Origin: Fragilariopsis cylindrus CCMP1102
Lineage: Eukaryota; Bacillariophyta; Bacillariophyceae; Bacillariales; Bacillariaceae
DNA length: 64,000 nucleotides
Direction of reading: 5' to 3'
NCBI GenBank assembly: GCA_900095095.1
Contig: FMBT01000327.1
Location: 1-64,000, forward strand
Positions 45,222 to 57,163 of the stretch are shown here, in pieces. Position 1 is the first letter of the stretch. Each line of letters begins with the position of its first letter. The notes under the pieces were generated by a model. It made no database searches. It was given only the letters and a program-made list of their open reading frames with translations, and had not been told where the DNA came from. The position numbers and the translations under genes are program-made.

Positions 45222-46868
45222 CTAATCCTTCTTTTTGCTGCGCGTAGTTTCATTTGATGATCCCCCGATAAGAAATGTGCTTTGTAATAAAGCAGCTGCT
45301 AAGAAACAACCACTAACAAGCTGAAATACCACTGACGTTTCCAAAACGTCCGTAGCGTACGTTCCGGAAACGACCACCACGTTGAGAGGAAGTCGAAAGA
45401 TGTTGAGAATTGCACCTTGCAATGCATCGGGAACGTACTTCGATCGGAGGGTTCCCGCTACGGGCATGAACAAACCGACACAACCTTCGGTGATCATAAA
45501 GGCAACGATCACAAAAGTAAAACCTCCGGCTACCATAGAATCGCCTTGAGACAAGAAGTAGGCCGGGATCGCCATACTGGCAAAAGCCGCAAGGTATACC
45601 AAAGAAGCGCAGAGCTCTGGTGCCTTTCCTTTTGGTGCGAAATTTTTAACGAATGATTGAATGGGAGGGTATATCATACCACCGATTGTGATTGCCATCA
45701 TCATTGCTGCGAAAACACAACCCGTTGGTAGACCACCAGGGGGGTCCATAGCAAGAAGTGTTGGTACCCACATAAATACGAACGTATACATTGCTCCTTC
45801 ACTCAGGGCTTGGGTCATACCGATTCTCCAGATTTGTGAATTCGAAAGAGTAGCCTTCCAACCTTCAGTAAATTGATGGGACAGGGAATGATCATTATCC
45901 GAATCTTTTTCACCGTAGTTTTCCTCCCACGGAAGGATTAGAATCAACGCCAAGACGGTGAGCGCAATAGCACCCTGGAATGGTCCAATGTGTCCGAATT
46001 TATCCTCCAATACTTGTGAGACGATACCAGCCAAGACGGCCATGGAGCCGTTACCGATGGATGCCTTTTGTTTTTTGTTTGTAGTGTGATCGCGTAGTTC
46101 AACATGACACAGTAGTAGTTAGTTTAGTGAGAAAGAAATTAAAGTGTTCCAGTATACGATGAGATATAGGATACATGAATACGAATATAATAGAAACAAA
46201 TAAATAGTATTTTCCCTTTTTTGTAGTTGTTTCTTTTTTAAATCAAATTTTACATCACATACCTGCGAATAAGTTGTTGACATCCATTCTTCAGGAAAGC
46301 CTTTCTTTCTGTGTTCTGTTGTCATCCATGATTCGAAGGCCGAGAATAATAAGTTGGTAGAAATTCCTCCAAGGACCCGACCAAACAGTAGGATATTGAA
46401 ATCATGTGAATGTTCAAGTGTATTGATGATTATTTCCAAGACACAATATACGATACAAGAATTCTTTCGTCCGAACTTATCAACGAAACTACCCAAAAAG
46501 GGAGCAAAAATTGCACCACTTAAGAATCCCGTAATGAAAAGAGCAGAAACATTGACGTTATATGATAGATATAAGGTATACATGTGCGTTCCTTGCATCC
46601 AATCGGCTAACATGATAACTAAATACACCATAATGTACTTCCGACGGAAGCCATCGAATTCTTTTTTCAATACAACACCCTCGGCTGCTTTTGTTTTCTC
46701 CTCTTCATATGCTTTCGTTCCTTCCTTACTCGAACTTGGTTTTTCTTCCGTATCGTCCTGTGGTTTGTACAAAACTTGTGTTACTATCGTGGTGATGACC
46801 AAAAACACCGACATAGTCAAGAGAATATCTAACGCCCATTTCGGCCATGCATTCCAAAACTTTTCCAT
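45222..46868 (-). CDS. MFS transporter, MFSD5/MOT2 (molybdate-anion) type
   Basis: Two exons, 46263-46868 and 45222-46064 (GTATGT donor, ACAAAAG acceptor), 482 residues. About 12 membrane helices. The family signature is LADWMQGTHMYTLYLSYNV in helix 2 and GRVLGGISTNLLFSAFESWM around the second conserved loop, matching Chlamydomonas MOT2 and animal MFSD5. A cytosolic Glu/Lys-rich loop (residues about 40-70) follows helix 1. The C-terminus is short and basic (RSKKKD). Chlamydomonas MOT2 imports molybdate for the molybdenum cofactor of nitrate reductase; the same substrate here is inferred from family membership. Confidence 0.88.
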
Positions 46869-47382
46869 ACTGCTATCCTATCCTATCCAATCTGACAGAC
46901 AATATCCTTTTACTGGCTTATAGAAACTATTGTGTCAAAAGGTCTTCAGTCTTCTGGCAATTCGACTATGATGGTGTGTAGACAAATAAATGATGTATCT
47001 TCAGGTGTACATTAATAGCCGTTGAGAGTTGTTATTTTGTAGTTTGGGTTTTATGAAAGTTCGTTTTGTGTATTCGTACACGTACTAATTTCAGTCGTGC
47101 CTAACGTCTGTCCAGCCATCAGAGAAAGCTTTTTGTGACCATTTATCTACAGTTTGTAGTCATTTTTATGTTGCTTTGAGTAAAATGCGCATCTGCCACG
47201 AAAAAAGCATTGGAACAATTTAGTTCTTTCACATCCATCATCTTTTACCTTCTTAAAATTCTACAGTAGATGCAATCAATGATTCATTTATATCGCCGAT
47301 GTACTCTACTGCTTTAGGACTGACTCCTTGATATATTATTAATTTTTGAATATAAAGCAAAAAGAACAAATAAAATTGTACA
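46869..47382. other. Divergent intergenic region
   Basis: Upstream of the MFS transporter (-) and IMP dehydrogenase (+). No supported feature beyond promoter sequence. Confidence 0.5.
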
Positions 47383-49146
47383 ATGTCGACGTTTCCAGAT
47401 GAGATTGACGAAGAAACTTTGAACTCAGGTGCCGAAGGGTAAGAAAAAAAGGAGAAAAAATCAATGAGCTAATGCCATTATTCAATATTCACTAATGAAT
47501 TCTGACGGCGGCGACGACGACGACAACAACAAAGAATAGAAGATCCGAAACGGTGAACAATTACTTTTATTTCCCCTTGTAAACTCACAAATATTTTGCG
47601 TGTTTATTTTTAATCTTGTTGTTGGTGGTGTTGATAATATTGTAGGTTCACAGCAACGCAAGTTTTCGTTAAGAATCCTGCTTGTGTAGGAATGACCTAC
47701 GACGACCTAATCGTCATGCCGGGACATATCGGTTTCGGCGTTGGTGACGTCGATGTTTCTTCGATGTTAACAAAGAATATCAAATTGGAGGCACCCTTCG
47801 TATCGTCACCGATGGACACTGTGACAGAACATAAAATGGCGATTACAATGGCATTGCAGGGTGGAATAGGTATCATTCATTCAAATATGGGACCTGAACA
47901 ACAAGCTGCGGAAGTTACACGAGTCAAAAAGTATAAGAATGGTTTCATCCTTGATCCTGTCTGTTTAAGTCCAGAAAGTACTCTTAAAGACATTTTAATA
48001 CTGAAAGAGAAACTTAAATTCTCTTCCTTTCCAGTTACAGATACTGGTAAAATGGGTGGCAAATTGTTAGGGATTATTTCCGGACGTGATTCCGCTTTCA
48101 TTGAAGATGTTTCTGTGAAGGTAAGCGAATTTATGACGGTACGATCAGATTTGACCTGTGCCCATGAAGGTGATAGTTTGGATGAAGCCAACTTGATCTT
48201 GAAAAAAAGTAAGAAGGGAAAGTTACCAGTAGTTAATGACAACGAGGAACTTGTTGGACTAGTCGCACGAGCTGATATTCAAAAGAATACAGAAAATCCT
48301 CTCGCTTCGAAGGATAGTGTAAACAAACAATTGCTTTGTGGTGCATCCATCGGAACTAGACCCGATGACAAGATACGCGCGGGTTTACTAGCAGCAGCAG
48401 GAGTCAACGTGATCGTTGTAGATTCTTCTCAAGGGGATTCATTGTATCAAATCGAAATGATTAAATATTTGAAGGCCACACACCCCGAAGTGGACGTTAT
48501 TGGAGGTAATGTTGTTACTCCATCTCAAGCACATAGTTTGATCAAAGCCGGTGCTGATGGTCTTCGAGTTGGCATGGGTATCGGATCTATTTGTACGACA
48601 CAAGAGGTTTGCGCTGTAGGGAGAGCCCAAGCTAGTGCAGTGTACCACGTATCGAAATACGCAGCCAAATTTGGAATTCCTGTCATCGCCGATGGTGGAA
48701 TCAAATCAACCGGTCACATTACAAAGGCATTGTTGCTCGGGGCAGGTTGTGTTATGATGGGTAGTATGTTAGCTGGAACAGACGAAGCTCCTGGTGAATA
48801 CTTTTACCAGGATGGAGTCCGTTTGAAACGCTACCGAGGAATGGGTAGTATCGAGGCAATGAAAGATGGAGGGGAGAAGCGTTATGTGTGGGATACCGCA
48901 TGTACCCAAGTTAAGGTCGCCCAGGGTGTTAGTGGGTCCGTTACGGACAAAGGAACACTTCTACGATACATTCCTTACTTGATGCAAGGGATTCGTCACG
49001 GCTTGCAAGACGCTGGGATAAAAAGTGTCACGACAGGCCGCGAACGTCTTTATAATGGGAAACTGAGATTCGAGATTCGTTCCCCGGCTGCTCAAAAGGA
49101 GGGAGGCGTTCACGGTTTGCACAGCTACCAAAAGCGCCTGTACTAA
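47383..49146 (+). CDS. IMPDH: Inosine-5'-monophosphate dehydrogenase
   Basis: Two exons, 47383-47438 and 47646-49146 (GTAAGA donor, ATTGTAG acceptor), 518 residues. ATG in an ACAATG context. The short first exon encodes [19 protein letters not shown]. The barrel begins with [11 protein letters not shown]; two CBS domains lie at about residues 115-235 ([20 protein letters not shown], then [20 protein letters not shown]). The active-site loop is [11 protein letters not shown] with the nucleophilic Cys at about 334, and the flap has [11 protein letters not shown]. It oxidises IMP to XMP with NAD+, the committed step to GTP, in the cytosol. The C-terminus SYQKRLY resembles a peroxisomal-type or simple C-terminal end. 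Well-conserved and complete. Confidence 0.96.
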
Positions 49147-49418
49147 GTATATTATACTATACTAGCTAGGTAGTAGATTTTATACTGTACCCTCTTTTCT
49201 TTTACTACCGTATCGATTGTTTTTTAATGCATACATAATATCATAACAACTTAAAACTATCTAATAGATTATAGTACTATATGATATATTATATTTCTTT
49301 ACTGTTTAGTTTTGTACTGTTCTGCAATAGAGAGTTGTAATACAAAGCCCCAAACAGTCGGAGAATAACCATAGTTGACATTTCATTATATAAGATTTTG
49401 TTATTTACACGTGACTAG

Positions 49419-50467
49419 CTATTGATTCGTCTTTCGTTGTCCTACAGTTTTTTTACATTTCGAGAAAACGATCCTACCGTGTACCCGTCGGAACCATTGT
49501 AAGATTGTAGAGAAAAATGGAATTGTTTCAACAATGGTTAACATATCCATACTATCATCGTCGCCCCTCTCACCGTCGTTGTTAATCTTGTTGACGTAAT
49601 GACAAATGGCTTTTGGTGGGAATACTCGAATTCGATCGTCGTGACGGTAGACCTCCCAACTATTATTATTGCCATCGTGAACGTTTCCATTATCATCTTT
49701 GTTGCTACAATTAATCTTAGTCGAAGGGGGGTGTAATTTTGTTTTTGGTCGTAAATACAAATCGATCCATCCTTCGTATTTATACTCGAAAGCAAACCAA
49801 CGTCGTAGCACATCAAATGATACAAAATAAGAGGCAGAGATACGTGGACGTTGTGTTACAGAATATGGAACTCTTATGAAAACTACTTTATCATCAGAAC
49901 AATTTTCTCACTTTTCTTCCTCGTTGCTTCTCCAGTAGAATCATCAACGATAGCATTTCTTTACAAACAGTATTTGGATTCGTCATACTCAAAACCGGTG
50001 AACCCCACTTGGTTACCTCAATTTTCCAATATCGTCGATTAGTTCGAAGGAATATTTTAATGTATCTCGAGAAGGAGGAGTGTCGATGAACAAATCTTGT
50101 ATATAGCATCAGATGAGTATACTTGTTCGATAAGGCGTCGTCGTCTTCGTTTTTTTAGGAGTATCGACGAGGAGGAGGACAACGACGAACTATCCACAGC
50201 AACGTCATCATCAAAGAAATCTTCACAATCGCCGTTGTTGTTGTTGTTGTTGTTGCTGTTATTGTTGCTACTTCCTTCGAGTAATTGTTGTATGATATCG
50301 CCATTTTGTTTCCACCACTGTTTGTAGTCAAATTGGGTAATATCGTTTGGTCCAACAAGCATTCTTACATCACGACGTTGTGTTAGAACTCCAACTAGAC
50401 GATGATTCCTTTGAAGTACTAATGATACCAAACGACGACGATAACCGTCAGTAGATTTCAGGATCAT
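49419..50467 (-). CDS. Unknown protein, reading frame disturbed
   Basis: Three minus-strand segments look like one gene. 50057-50467 starts with an ATG and gives LVSLVLQRNHRLVGVLTQRRDVRMLVGPND, an Asn-rich run and a basic run. About 49900-50109 gives RYWKIEVTKWGSPVLSMT in another frame. 49419-about 49880 gives QRPRISASYFVSFDVLRRWF and IRVFPPKAICHYVNK in a third. An intron or missing bases must link them; I could not find a splice pair that satisfies all frames. The last part has coding character. I recognise no family. Confidence 0.4.
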
Positions 50468-51628
50468 GGTGAATATGTTTGTGGAAATTAGACGGAACGG
50501 CTATGAAGATCCATGCGACGATGACGGACGACGACGTCAAACCAATATTTCGTGGACACAATTCGGATTTACATCATGTAGGTGAAGAGGAACCAATAAT
50601 TATAATAGCATTATGTCATTCCTTGAATTACCGACAAGTACGGTAGTATTTGAATTGTAATAGGAAGAAATTGGACGTTGGTGTAGTGTGTCGACTTAAT
50701 ATGCCATTGTGACAATATTACGAAGGCTGCTGTTGTCTATCAAACACAAATTCATTCCATCCATCAATGATGATGCAATTGCAATGTAGTCAGTCGATTG
50801 TCAGTCTGTCGGTCTTTGTCCGTCACCTCCCTCCAATTGTCACAATCGTCACATTCAGATTAGTTTAGTTAGATAGGATAGTGAGAAAAACTTCCTATGT
50901 CACATCCACATACAGAAATTAACCGCCCAATAGTATCAATTTCGCGGGGTATGAATTAATTTTTATTGGGTACATAGTATGTTGTTCGCATTCGCAGAAA
51001 ATTCGTCAAATATCAAACTCGCTAATCACGTGAAACTCACGTATTTTCACGTTTAAAATTTTATATGTTGGCGACGATTTGGAAAGAAATTTTTACTTAA
51101 TTAAGTTGGAATGAAAATTGCCCCGCGCACTAAAAATCGCTTTTAAGGCGTTGGATCGCAGTTCACGAGCCTCTCCTGCATCAAAAATCACAAATTATGA
51201 TTTTCGCCATTCACACATACTCGCTCTCTCCGCTTAAATTTGCAATTTTTGGTAGTACTCAGTACGTCGGATGGAGTTACAAAGAGATATCTCGTTGCTC
51301 GATCTTTGTCACACCTAATAGCTATGTTCATAATTCTATTCTGTTGAACTTTGTCAAGCCAAACAAAACAAGCATCTCGCTCTCTCTCTCTGTCTACCTG
51401 TTGTGTTTGTGTCTGTGTTGTGTACATATATATCTTAGTGTATTGTATCCAGTCGAAAGCTATTACTTCTTTTGACTTCCTTCAATAAGTTCAACCGAAA
51501 CTTCGATTACTTTCTACAGTTTTCGTTACCTCATTTTCTTTGTGATTGCTTTGAGACTACTGTCTTGAACAATCACCACAAAAAGCTCCAAGACGACTAC
51601 TCCACTTAGTTACATCTTACAGGCGGCT
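50468..51628. promoter_or_regulatory. Divergent promoter region with triple TCACGT array
   Basis: Between the unknown gene (-) and the myristoylated-type protein gene (+). It holds three TCACGT motifs (51026, 51037, 51047), a CT-rich stretch at about 51378-51391 and otherwise no supported gene. Confidence 0.5.
51026..51052 (+). promoter_or_regulatory. Three TCACGT (ACGT-core) motifs at helical spacing
   Basis: TCACGT occurs at 51026, 51037 and 51047, spaced 11 and 10 bp, so all face the same side of the helix. The first is TCACGTGA, a palindrome. ACGT cores bind bZIP or bHLH factors in plants and algae; action here is inferred from motif and spacing. Confidence 0.45.
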
Positions 51629-52909
51629 ATGGGGCAGTGTTCGACGCTGCCTTCTGAAGGCCGCCAGTCAAGACGAGGAGGAGGAGCTGACGATAGCTCT
51701 TCGCATCGTGATCATCGATCAAGAAAGAGTTCCGCTTTGCAAGTTCAAACACAGAATGGATCTCGAACAGGAGTCTCTGCTGGGTTTTCTCCCATTCAAC
51801 ATCAACAACAACAAGCTCGTAGTCCCGTCCACCAGGAAATGATGGCAGATTACGAACCAATGGATATGAGAGAAGATATACCCCCTCCTCCGGATATCGC
51901 TACCAGAACTAGATGTTACAGACTGAACCTAGATTCAAATTTATACCCTCATCACTCGGTATTCCTTGGTCCTTACGGTGATAATCCACCTCCACTCACG
52001 TATAGCTGTAGCACAGATTCTGCTGAAATTCATACCCCGCTACAAGTTGCGATCAACACTGCACAGATCTTTCGTGGTATCACAGTCAGTAAGGACGGTA
52101 CAATTCTATCCCAAAACGCACGTGCCACACGTAGTAGTCGGGGATCATCCAGCAAGACTAAGCGTGGCGAAAAGTCGCGACAAGCTACAAAGATTGACAA
52201 GGCAAAAGATCTAGTTGAGGAAACGATTCTGACTGGGAAGGCTCCCGATTCTGACGAGCCCGCCAACATGCAATCAATTGTAGTTATGGGAGAGTACGAC
52301 GATATGAAGTATCTTGTTCGGGATGGGGCAAAAAAACTCAGAGATGCAACGGAGTTTCCAGAAGATTCTCTACTGAAGGTCAATAAAGGTCGTGACGAAA
52401 ACAGTAACTGTAACATCATGGCCAAGGAGGTATCCAGCCCAAGAAAACGAGGGAGTATGTCCGGCCAACGCAATTCAGGAATGCATACCCCCAACAAATC
52501 AAGACAATTTTCTCCATCTACCGGTGCACCACCTAAACTGAAAAGCCATCCTCGGGATCGTCTAGGTAGCACCAGAAAGGAATCGACTACGCCGACGTCT
52601 CGAAGAGAAAGTCGTGATACAAGTAGTGGTAGTAGTGGTCGTCAGAATGAAGGGGACTGGGGAAATACTCTACCGGTGAGCTTTTCAAGGGGCTTCCAAA
52701 ATATTTGGAATTGTGGCGCCACAGGTGAACGTAGCGGTGACGACAGAACGAATAGTCCTACCCAACAAGTATCTAGTCCTCGTGACGGGAAATCGTCTCT
52801 CGTGCAGCAACAACAACACAAAACGGTTGTATTGGAGGGCAGAGATTGCAGAGATTCGCAACAGTATGGACAAACGCGGGAAAGCGGTGTCACTGCTCGG
52901 GCGAATTAA
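51629..52909 (+). CDS. Candidate N-myristoylated/palmitoylated protein, unknown function
   Basis: Single exon, 426 residues, ATG at 51629. The N-terminus is MGQCSTLPSEG: Gly2 and Ser6 fit the N-myristoyltransferase pattern and Cys4 could be palmitoylated, a dual anchor typical of membrane-bound signalling proteins. Residues about 75-200 hold a compact region (TRCYRLNLDSNLYPHHSVFL, then TPLQVAINTAQIFRGITVSK) that looks conserved. The rest is disordered, Ser/Arg-rich with Gln runs. No kinase, EF-hand or lipid-binding domain is seen. It probably sits on the plasma membrane or an endomembrane (inference). Confidence 0.75.
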   Translation: MGQCSTLPSEGRQSRRGGGADDSSSHRDHRSRKSSALQVQTQNGSRTGVSAGFSPIQHQQQQARSPVHQEMMADYEPMDMREDIPPPPDIATRTRCYRLNLDSNLYPHHSVFLGPYGDNPPPLTYSCSTDSAEIHTPLQVAINTAQIFRGITVSKDGTILSQNARATRSSRGSSSKTKRGEKSRQATKIDKAKDLVEETILTGKAPDSDEPANMQSIVVMGEYDDMKYLVRDGAKKLRDATEFPEDSLLKVNKGRDENSNCNIMAKEVSSPRKRGSMSGQRNSGMHTPNKSRQFSPSTGAPPKLKSHPRDRLGSTRKESTTPTSRRESRDTSSGSSGRQNEGDWGNTLPVSFSRGFQNIWNCGATGERSGDDRTNSPTQQVSSPRDGKSSLVQQQQHKTVVLEGRDCRDSQQYGQTRESGVTARAN

Positions 52910-54444
52910 ATGTTAAAAACATAGCATACTGTACTCATAAATTTAAATGATCTGGTATATCTACTTGCGAGTTGTTTGTTTACTCATAGAAACGATAAAA
53001 TTTCCATGAGAACATCCGCAGATAAATTACCATGAAATATTATTACGATAAAGTCCATTTAACTTATCTATCATAACCATTACTACTACTCTATTTTTGT
53101 AATTATAATATTTACTGCAAGTATTATCAAGTTAGATATAAATCGGGTCGGACACCTACGTTCGCACGTAATTGGAAAATAGGTATTACATTTTGTACTG
53201 GATTATTGTTGATGGCAAAAATTGAAGGTAGATATTAAGTGGATTTCTATTATTTTTGTTGTTGTTGTCTCCAATTGTTTTTACAATTTTTCAAACCACC
53301 CAATACCATACCTCTTCCATAAATGAATATTCTTGCTGGTAGTAAAATGACTCTCAAATGACATGATCAGATAATTGAACAGCTAATGATGAATGTTACC
53401 AGTTGTACAAAAACCAATATGGTGTAGTTGGTTTTGTGTTTGAAATAATCAATACTGAGATGTTTTATGATATCACCGCCACGCGCAGTCCACCTTTAGG
53501 TCAGCAGGCTAGATAGAAGTTATATTTATGCTATATATACATCCTGTATACAAAAACAAAATGACATTTAGTACTAAAATGAGTGAGTATTCAATAATAT
53601 TATGACTTCTAATTGCATCTGTTATATACTAGTAACGTGATACACCACACTGATGTGCTTACATTAAGCAACTTTGTTGTTGACAAGCTTTTAAATTCAA
53701 ACGAAAATGAAACAAATAGAATTGGTAGACAGCCTGTACAAACCTTGCCTTACCTAGGGTATACAATTTATCCTTCCTCTGACAATCCTTTCTCTGACAA
53801 AGGATGAGAGAGAAGGTTCAAAAGATGGCACACGGTTCTTTCTTAGGTCAGGGCACCAGTGCGATATAACTTCCCTTGTTAGAAGTATTAATGCACTGGA
53901 AAAGAATCTAATAATGTTTGTTCTCCTCATCATGTCATTCATTGCTATTATTCATAGGAATAATATAACATATTACTGTTGGTATTCTTTAGCTTTGGCG
54001 AGGTCTATTTTTCTAATGCAAAGTTCCCGAGAGGACCCCTGTCCCCATAGCATAGCATCCTAGACACAGTACAGTGATTTATGTTTCCAAGATGATTCTG
54101 TATGCCCCTGTGGTATGTCAAGTACTACTAGTAAATAAATTTTAATGAACTTCACTATTATAAACAATTATCTGTGATTTCTTGCAGTACTGTAGCTAGT
54201 AGTGGCATATTGTATCTAAAGACTGTTTCTGTACCAGGTCAACTTCGTGTTAATATTCGCGTGCCCTTTTCTTTCGCTTAAGTCCCGAAGGCTTTCTTCA
54301 CTCTGCGGTATGGTAGTACAAAATTTGAAAAATTAATCAAACAAATTGAAGATCAAAAAACAAAAAGACAACAATCAGTAGGTACAGTGCACAATATAAT
54401 ATTTACATATATTATATTTGTGCGTAAAGATTTGATCGACAATC
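52910..54444. other. Intergenic, AT-rich
   Basis: About 1.5 kb without a convincing gene. Short frames at 53613-53807 (+), 53754-53942 (-) and 54375-54581 (-) are unsupported. A short inverted repeat (CCTTTCTCT and AGAGAGAAGG) lies at about 53787-53819. Confidence 0.5.
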
Positions 54445-56938
54445 ATGATTGGGAAACAAATTGCGTTGTTGGCATTAGGACTATTTAGTTCTGTTGTCAT
54501 CACGGATAGTGCTAGAGTAAAACGTATTAAATCTGGAAAGGTATATGCACAACATGAAGCCGTCCACATCGTCGTGAACAAGGTTGGGTGAGTTATTTAT
54601 ATAATATCGGAAAGATTATCAAAAATCGCGCGTCGTAGAACCCAGTAGGAATTCTACGTATCACACAACAAATGACTTTAATTGAAAAAGATAATTGTGA
54701 ACCAGAAGGATTCAAATAGGTCGTCGTTACAACAAACATTACAATCCAAATGTCAAAAATCATGATCCACGATAAAGCAACGGCATTGTGTAACTAACGA
54801 CATCCTGTTGCTACTATTTGTTCCTGTTTCTTTTTGGTTTCCTTTCTCCTTTTTTGTTTTGTATTATCGAAAACATCAATAAAAATATATCACTTTTCTT
54901 ATTATTATTACTATTATGATATCAGTCCATTCAATAACCCAACGGAAACATATCGTTATTATAGTCTCCCATTTTGTCACGAACATTCAACAGTAGAGGA
55001 AGAATCAGAAGCGGCACAAGAAGAAGACGTTGATCTACCCGAAACTACTATTAGCGAAAAACGTTTGGGTGCACAAAGACATCGTCAACGACTAGGGGAA
55101 TCAATTGTTGGTGACCGTCGTGAAACATCTCCTTATGAAATTTCATTCGATGATTCTGTAGAATGGCGTATGTTGTGTAAAAGACATCTTCTGCCTGTCG
55201 ATGTTAAAAAATTAAAAGATGCAATCCACAATAATTACTTTTTTGAAATGTTCGTAGAAGATCTTCCAATGTGGGGATATATCGGTGACATTATCGACGA
55301 AGATCTAATTGTTGGTGAATTGGTAGACACTGGCAGTAAGACATATCTCTTTACTCATCTTAACTTTATAATTGGTCATAATCATAACCAAATTGTATCG
55401 GCTAAGGTGACCACAGATGTAAGTTTGCTTCCAGTCCAGTGAATTTAATCAATCAGTCAGTCAGTCAGTCAATTGATTCCGGTTAATTAATTGTTGCTAA
55501 TTTCTCATCTCATTCATTCATTGCGCTGACACGGATCTCGATTTTTTTATCTTCTTTATTCCAGACGGATCGTAGAGTAGACATTACCGATGAGACTAAG
55601 GACATGCACATTCAGTTCTCGTACTCTGTTGAATGGATCGAAGAAGAAGATTTGGTGTGGAAACAACGTATGTCACGTTATTCTGATTCTAAATTTTTAC
55701 CAAGTTCATTCGAAATTCACTGGCTATCTATCATCAACTCGATTGTACTCGTTCTGCTCCTTACTGCATTCTTGACCATTATCTTGTTGCGTGTGCTAAA
55801 AAATGACTTTTCGAGATACATGGAATTGGACGACGACGCAATTGAAGAAGAAGAGGTAAGTACTGTATTGTTGAAGGTCAAACTTAGAAAAAGTAAAAAA
55901 AAAGAAAGGATTTACAATTGGTGTCTCACATCACAACAAACGAATAATTTACAATAACGTTTTTCTCTTCTCAGTCGGGATGGAAATTGATTCACGGAGA
56001 CGTTTTCCGGTTCCCTCAATATCCTGGACTATTTTGTGCCGCTGTCGGAGTCGGAAACCAGCTTATCGTCACAACATTCTGTCATCTCTTTTTGGCACTC
56101 ACCGGTCTTATTTCGACTACTCGAAGAGGTTCTCTTCTTGCCGGTGTGGTTGTCTTATATTGTTTGACTTCTTTCGTGGCTGGATTTTCTTCTATTCGAC
56201 TTTACCGACAAATGAACGGAAAGAACTGGGTGCGATGCCTTGTTATTACCGCTGGTTTGTTCCCGGCCCCGATCGTTGCTATTTTTATGTGGGTCAATTC
56301 GGTAGCACTCGCTCACGGATCGACTAGTGCCTTACCATTTACTACGATATTGACTGTCACGGCACTGTGGACTTTCTTGGCCTTTCCCGCAACAGTCTTT
56401 GGTGGTATCATTGCAAAGAACTATATCGCCACGGATTTTAATGCGCCGACCCGTACCACGAAGGTCGCTCGTGAAATTCCCACAGAAATGCCATGGTATA
56501 GAAGCCGACCATTCCAAATCTTGATCGCCGGATTCCTCCCTTTTTCGGCTATCTACATCGAGCTTCATTATATCTTCGCCTCCATGTGGGGTCATCAGAT
56601 TTACACACTTTTGGGATCCTTCTTATGGCATTCATTCTTTGATGGTTGTCACTTCCTTCATCACAGTTGCGTTACTTTATTTCCAACTCGCAAGAGAAGA
56701 TCATCGATGGTGGTGGGCCGCCTACATTAATGGAGGAATGACCGGTATCTTCATCTACGTTTACTCCTTCTACTATTATTTCCATCGAAGTGGAATGACT
56801 GGTATCTTACAATCATCATTTTACTTCGGTTACATGGCGGTTGTATCGTTCGGTTTTTTCCTTATGCTTGGTGCTGCAGGTTTCCAATTTAGTTTGGTAT
56901 TTGTCAAGTACATTTATTCCCGTGTGAAATGTGATTAG
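54445..56938 (+). CDS. Nonaspanin, TM9SF/EMP70 family
   Basis: Four exons: 54445-54587, 54926-55418, 55565-55855 and 55975-56938, all with GT-AG sites. Signal peptide at residues 1-22 (MIGKQIALLALGLFSSVVIT), then a lumenal domain with the family motif PTETYRYYSLPFC and the helix (LRTC... region) VDITDETKDMHIQFSYSVEW, then nine membrane helices starting LSIINSIVLVLLLTAF. Landmarks are GDVFRFPQYPGLFCAAVGVG, YFQLAREDHRWWWAAYINGG and the C-terminus YSRVKCD. Two single missing bases near 56616 and 56638-56640 put the segment between helices out of frame; adding both gives 630 residues. These Golgi/endosome proteins act in membrane protein sorting and adhesion. Confidence 0.9.
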
Positions 56939-57163
56939 AAAACAAAGAGGGAAATATATTCAAAATAATTACATGAAAAACTGTTCAATTATGCACAAAA
57001 ATAATCAACATTAAAAATCACAATGCTTATTATCTAAATAAAAACGACGCAAAAATAAATAAAATACAATAAAACTGTTAAATTCATATTCGCATTATTT
57101 TATATCTATTATCTAAATTGTTAAATCTCGTCCACTGCCTGGAAGTAATGTTGCTTTCGCCAA

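Noticed and set aside
46119-46262. Extension of the first MFS exon to a stop at 46119
   Set aside because: The GTATGT donor at 46262 and the matching acceptor restore the conserved transporter sequence; the extension is intron.
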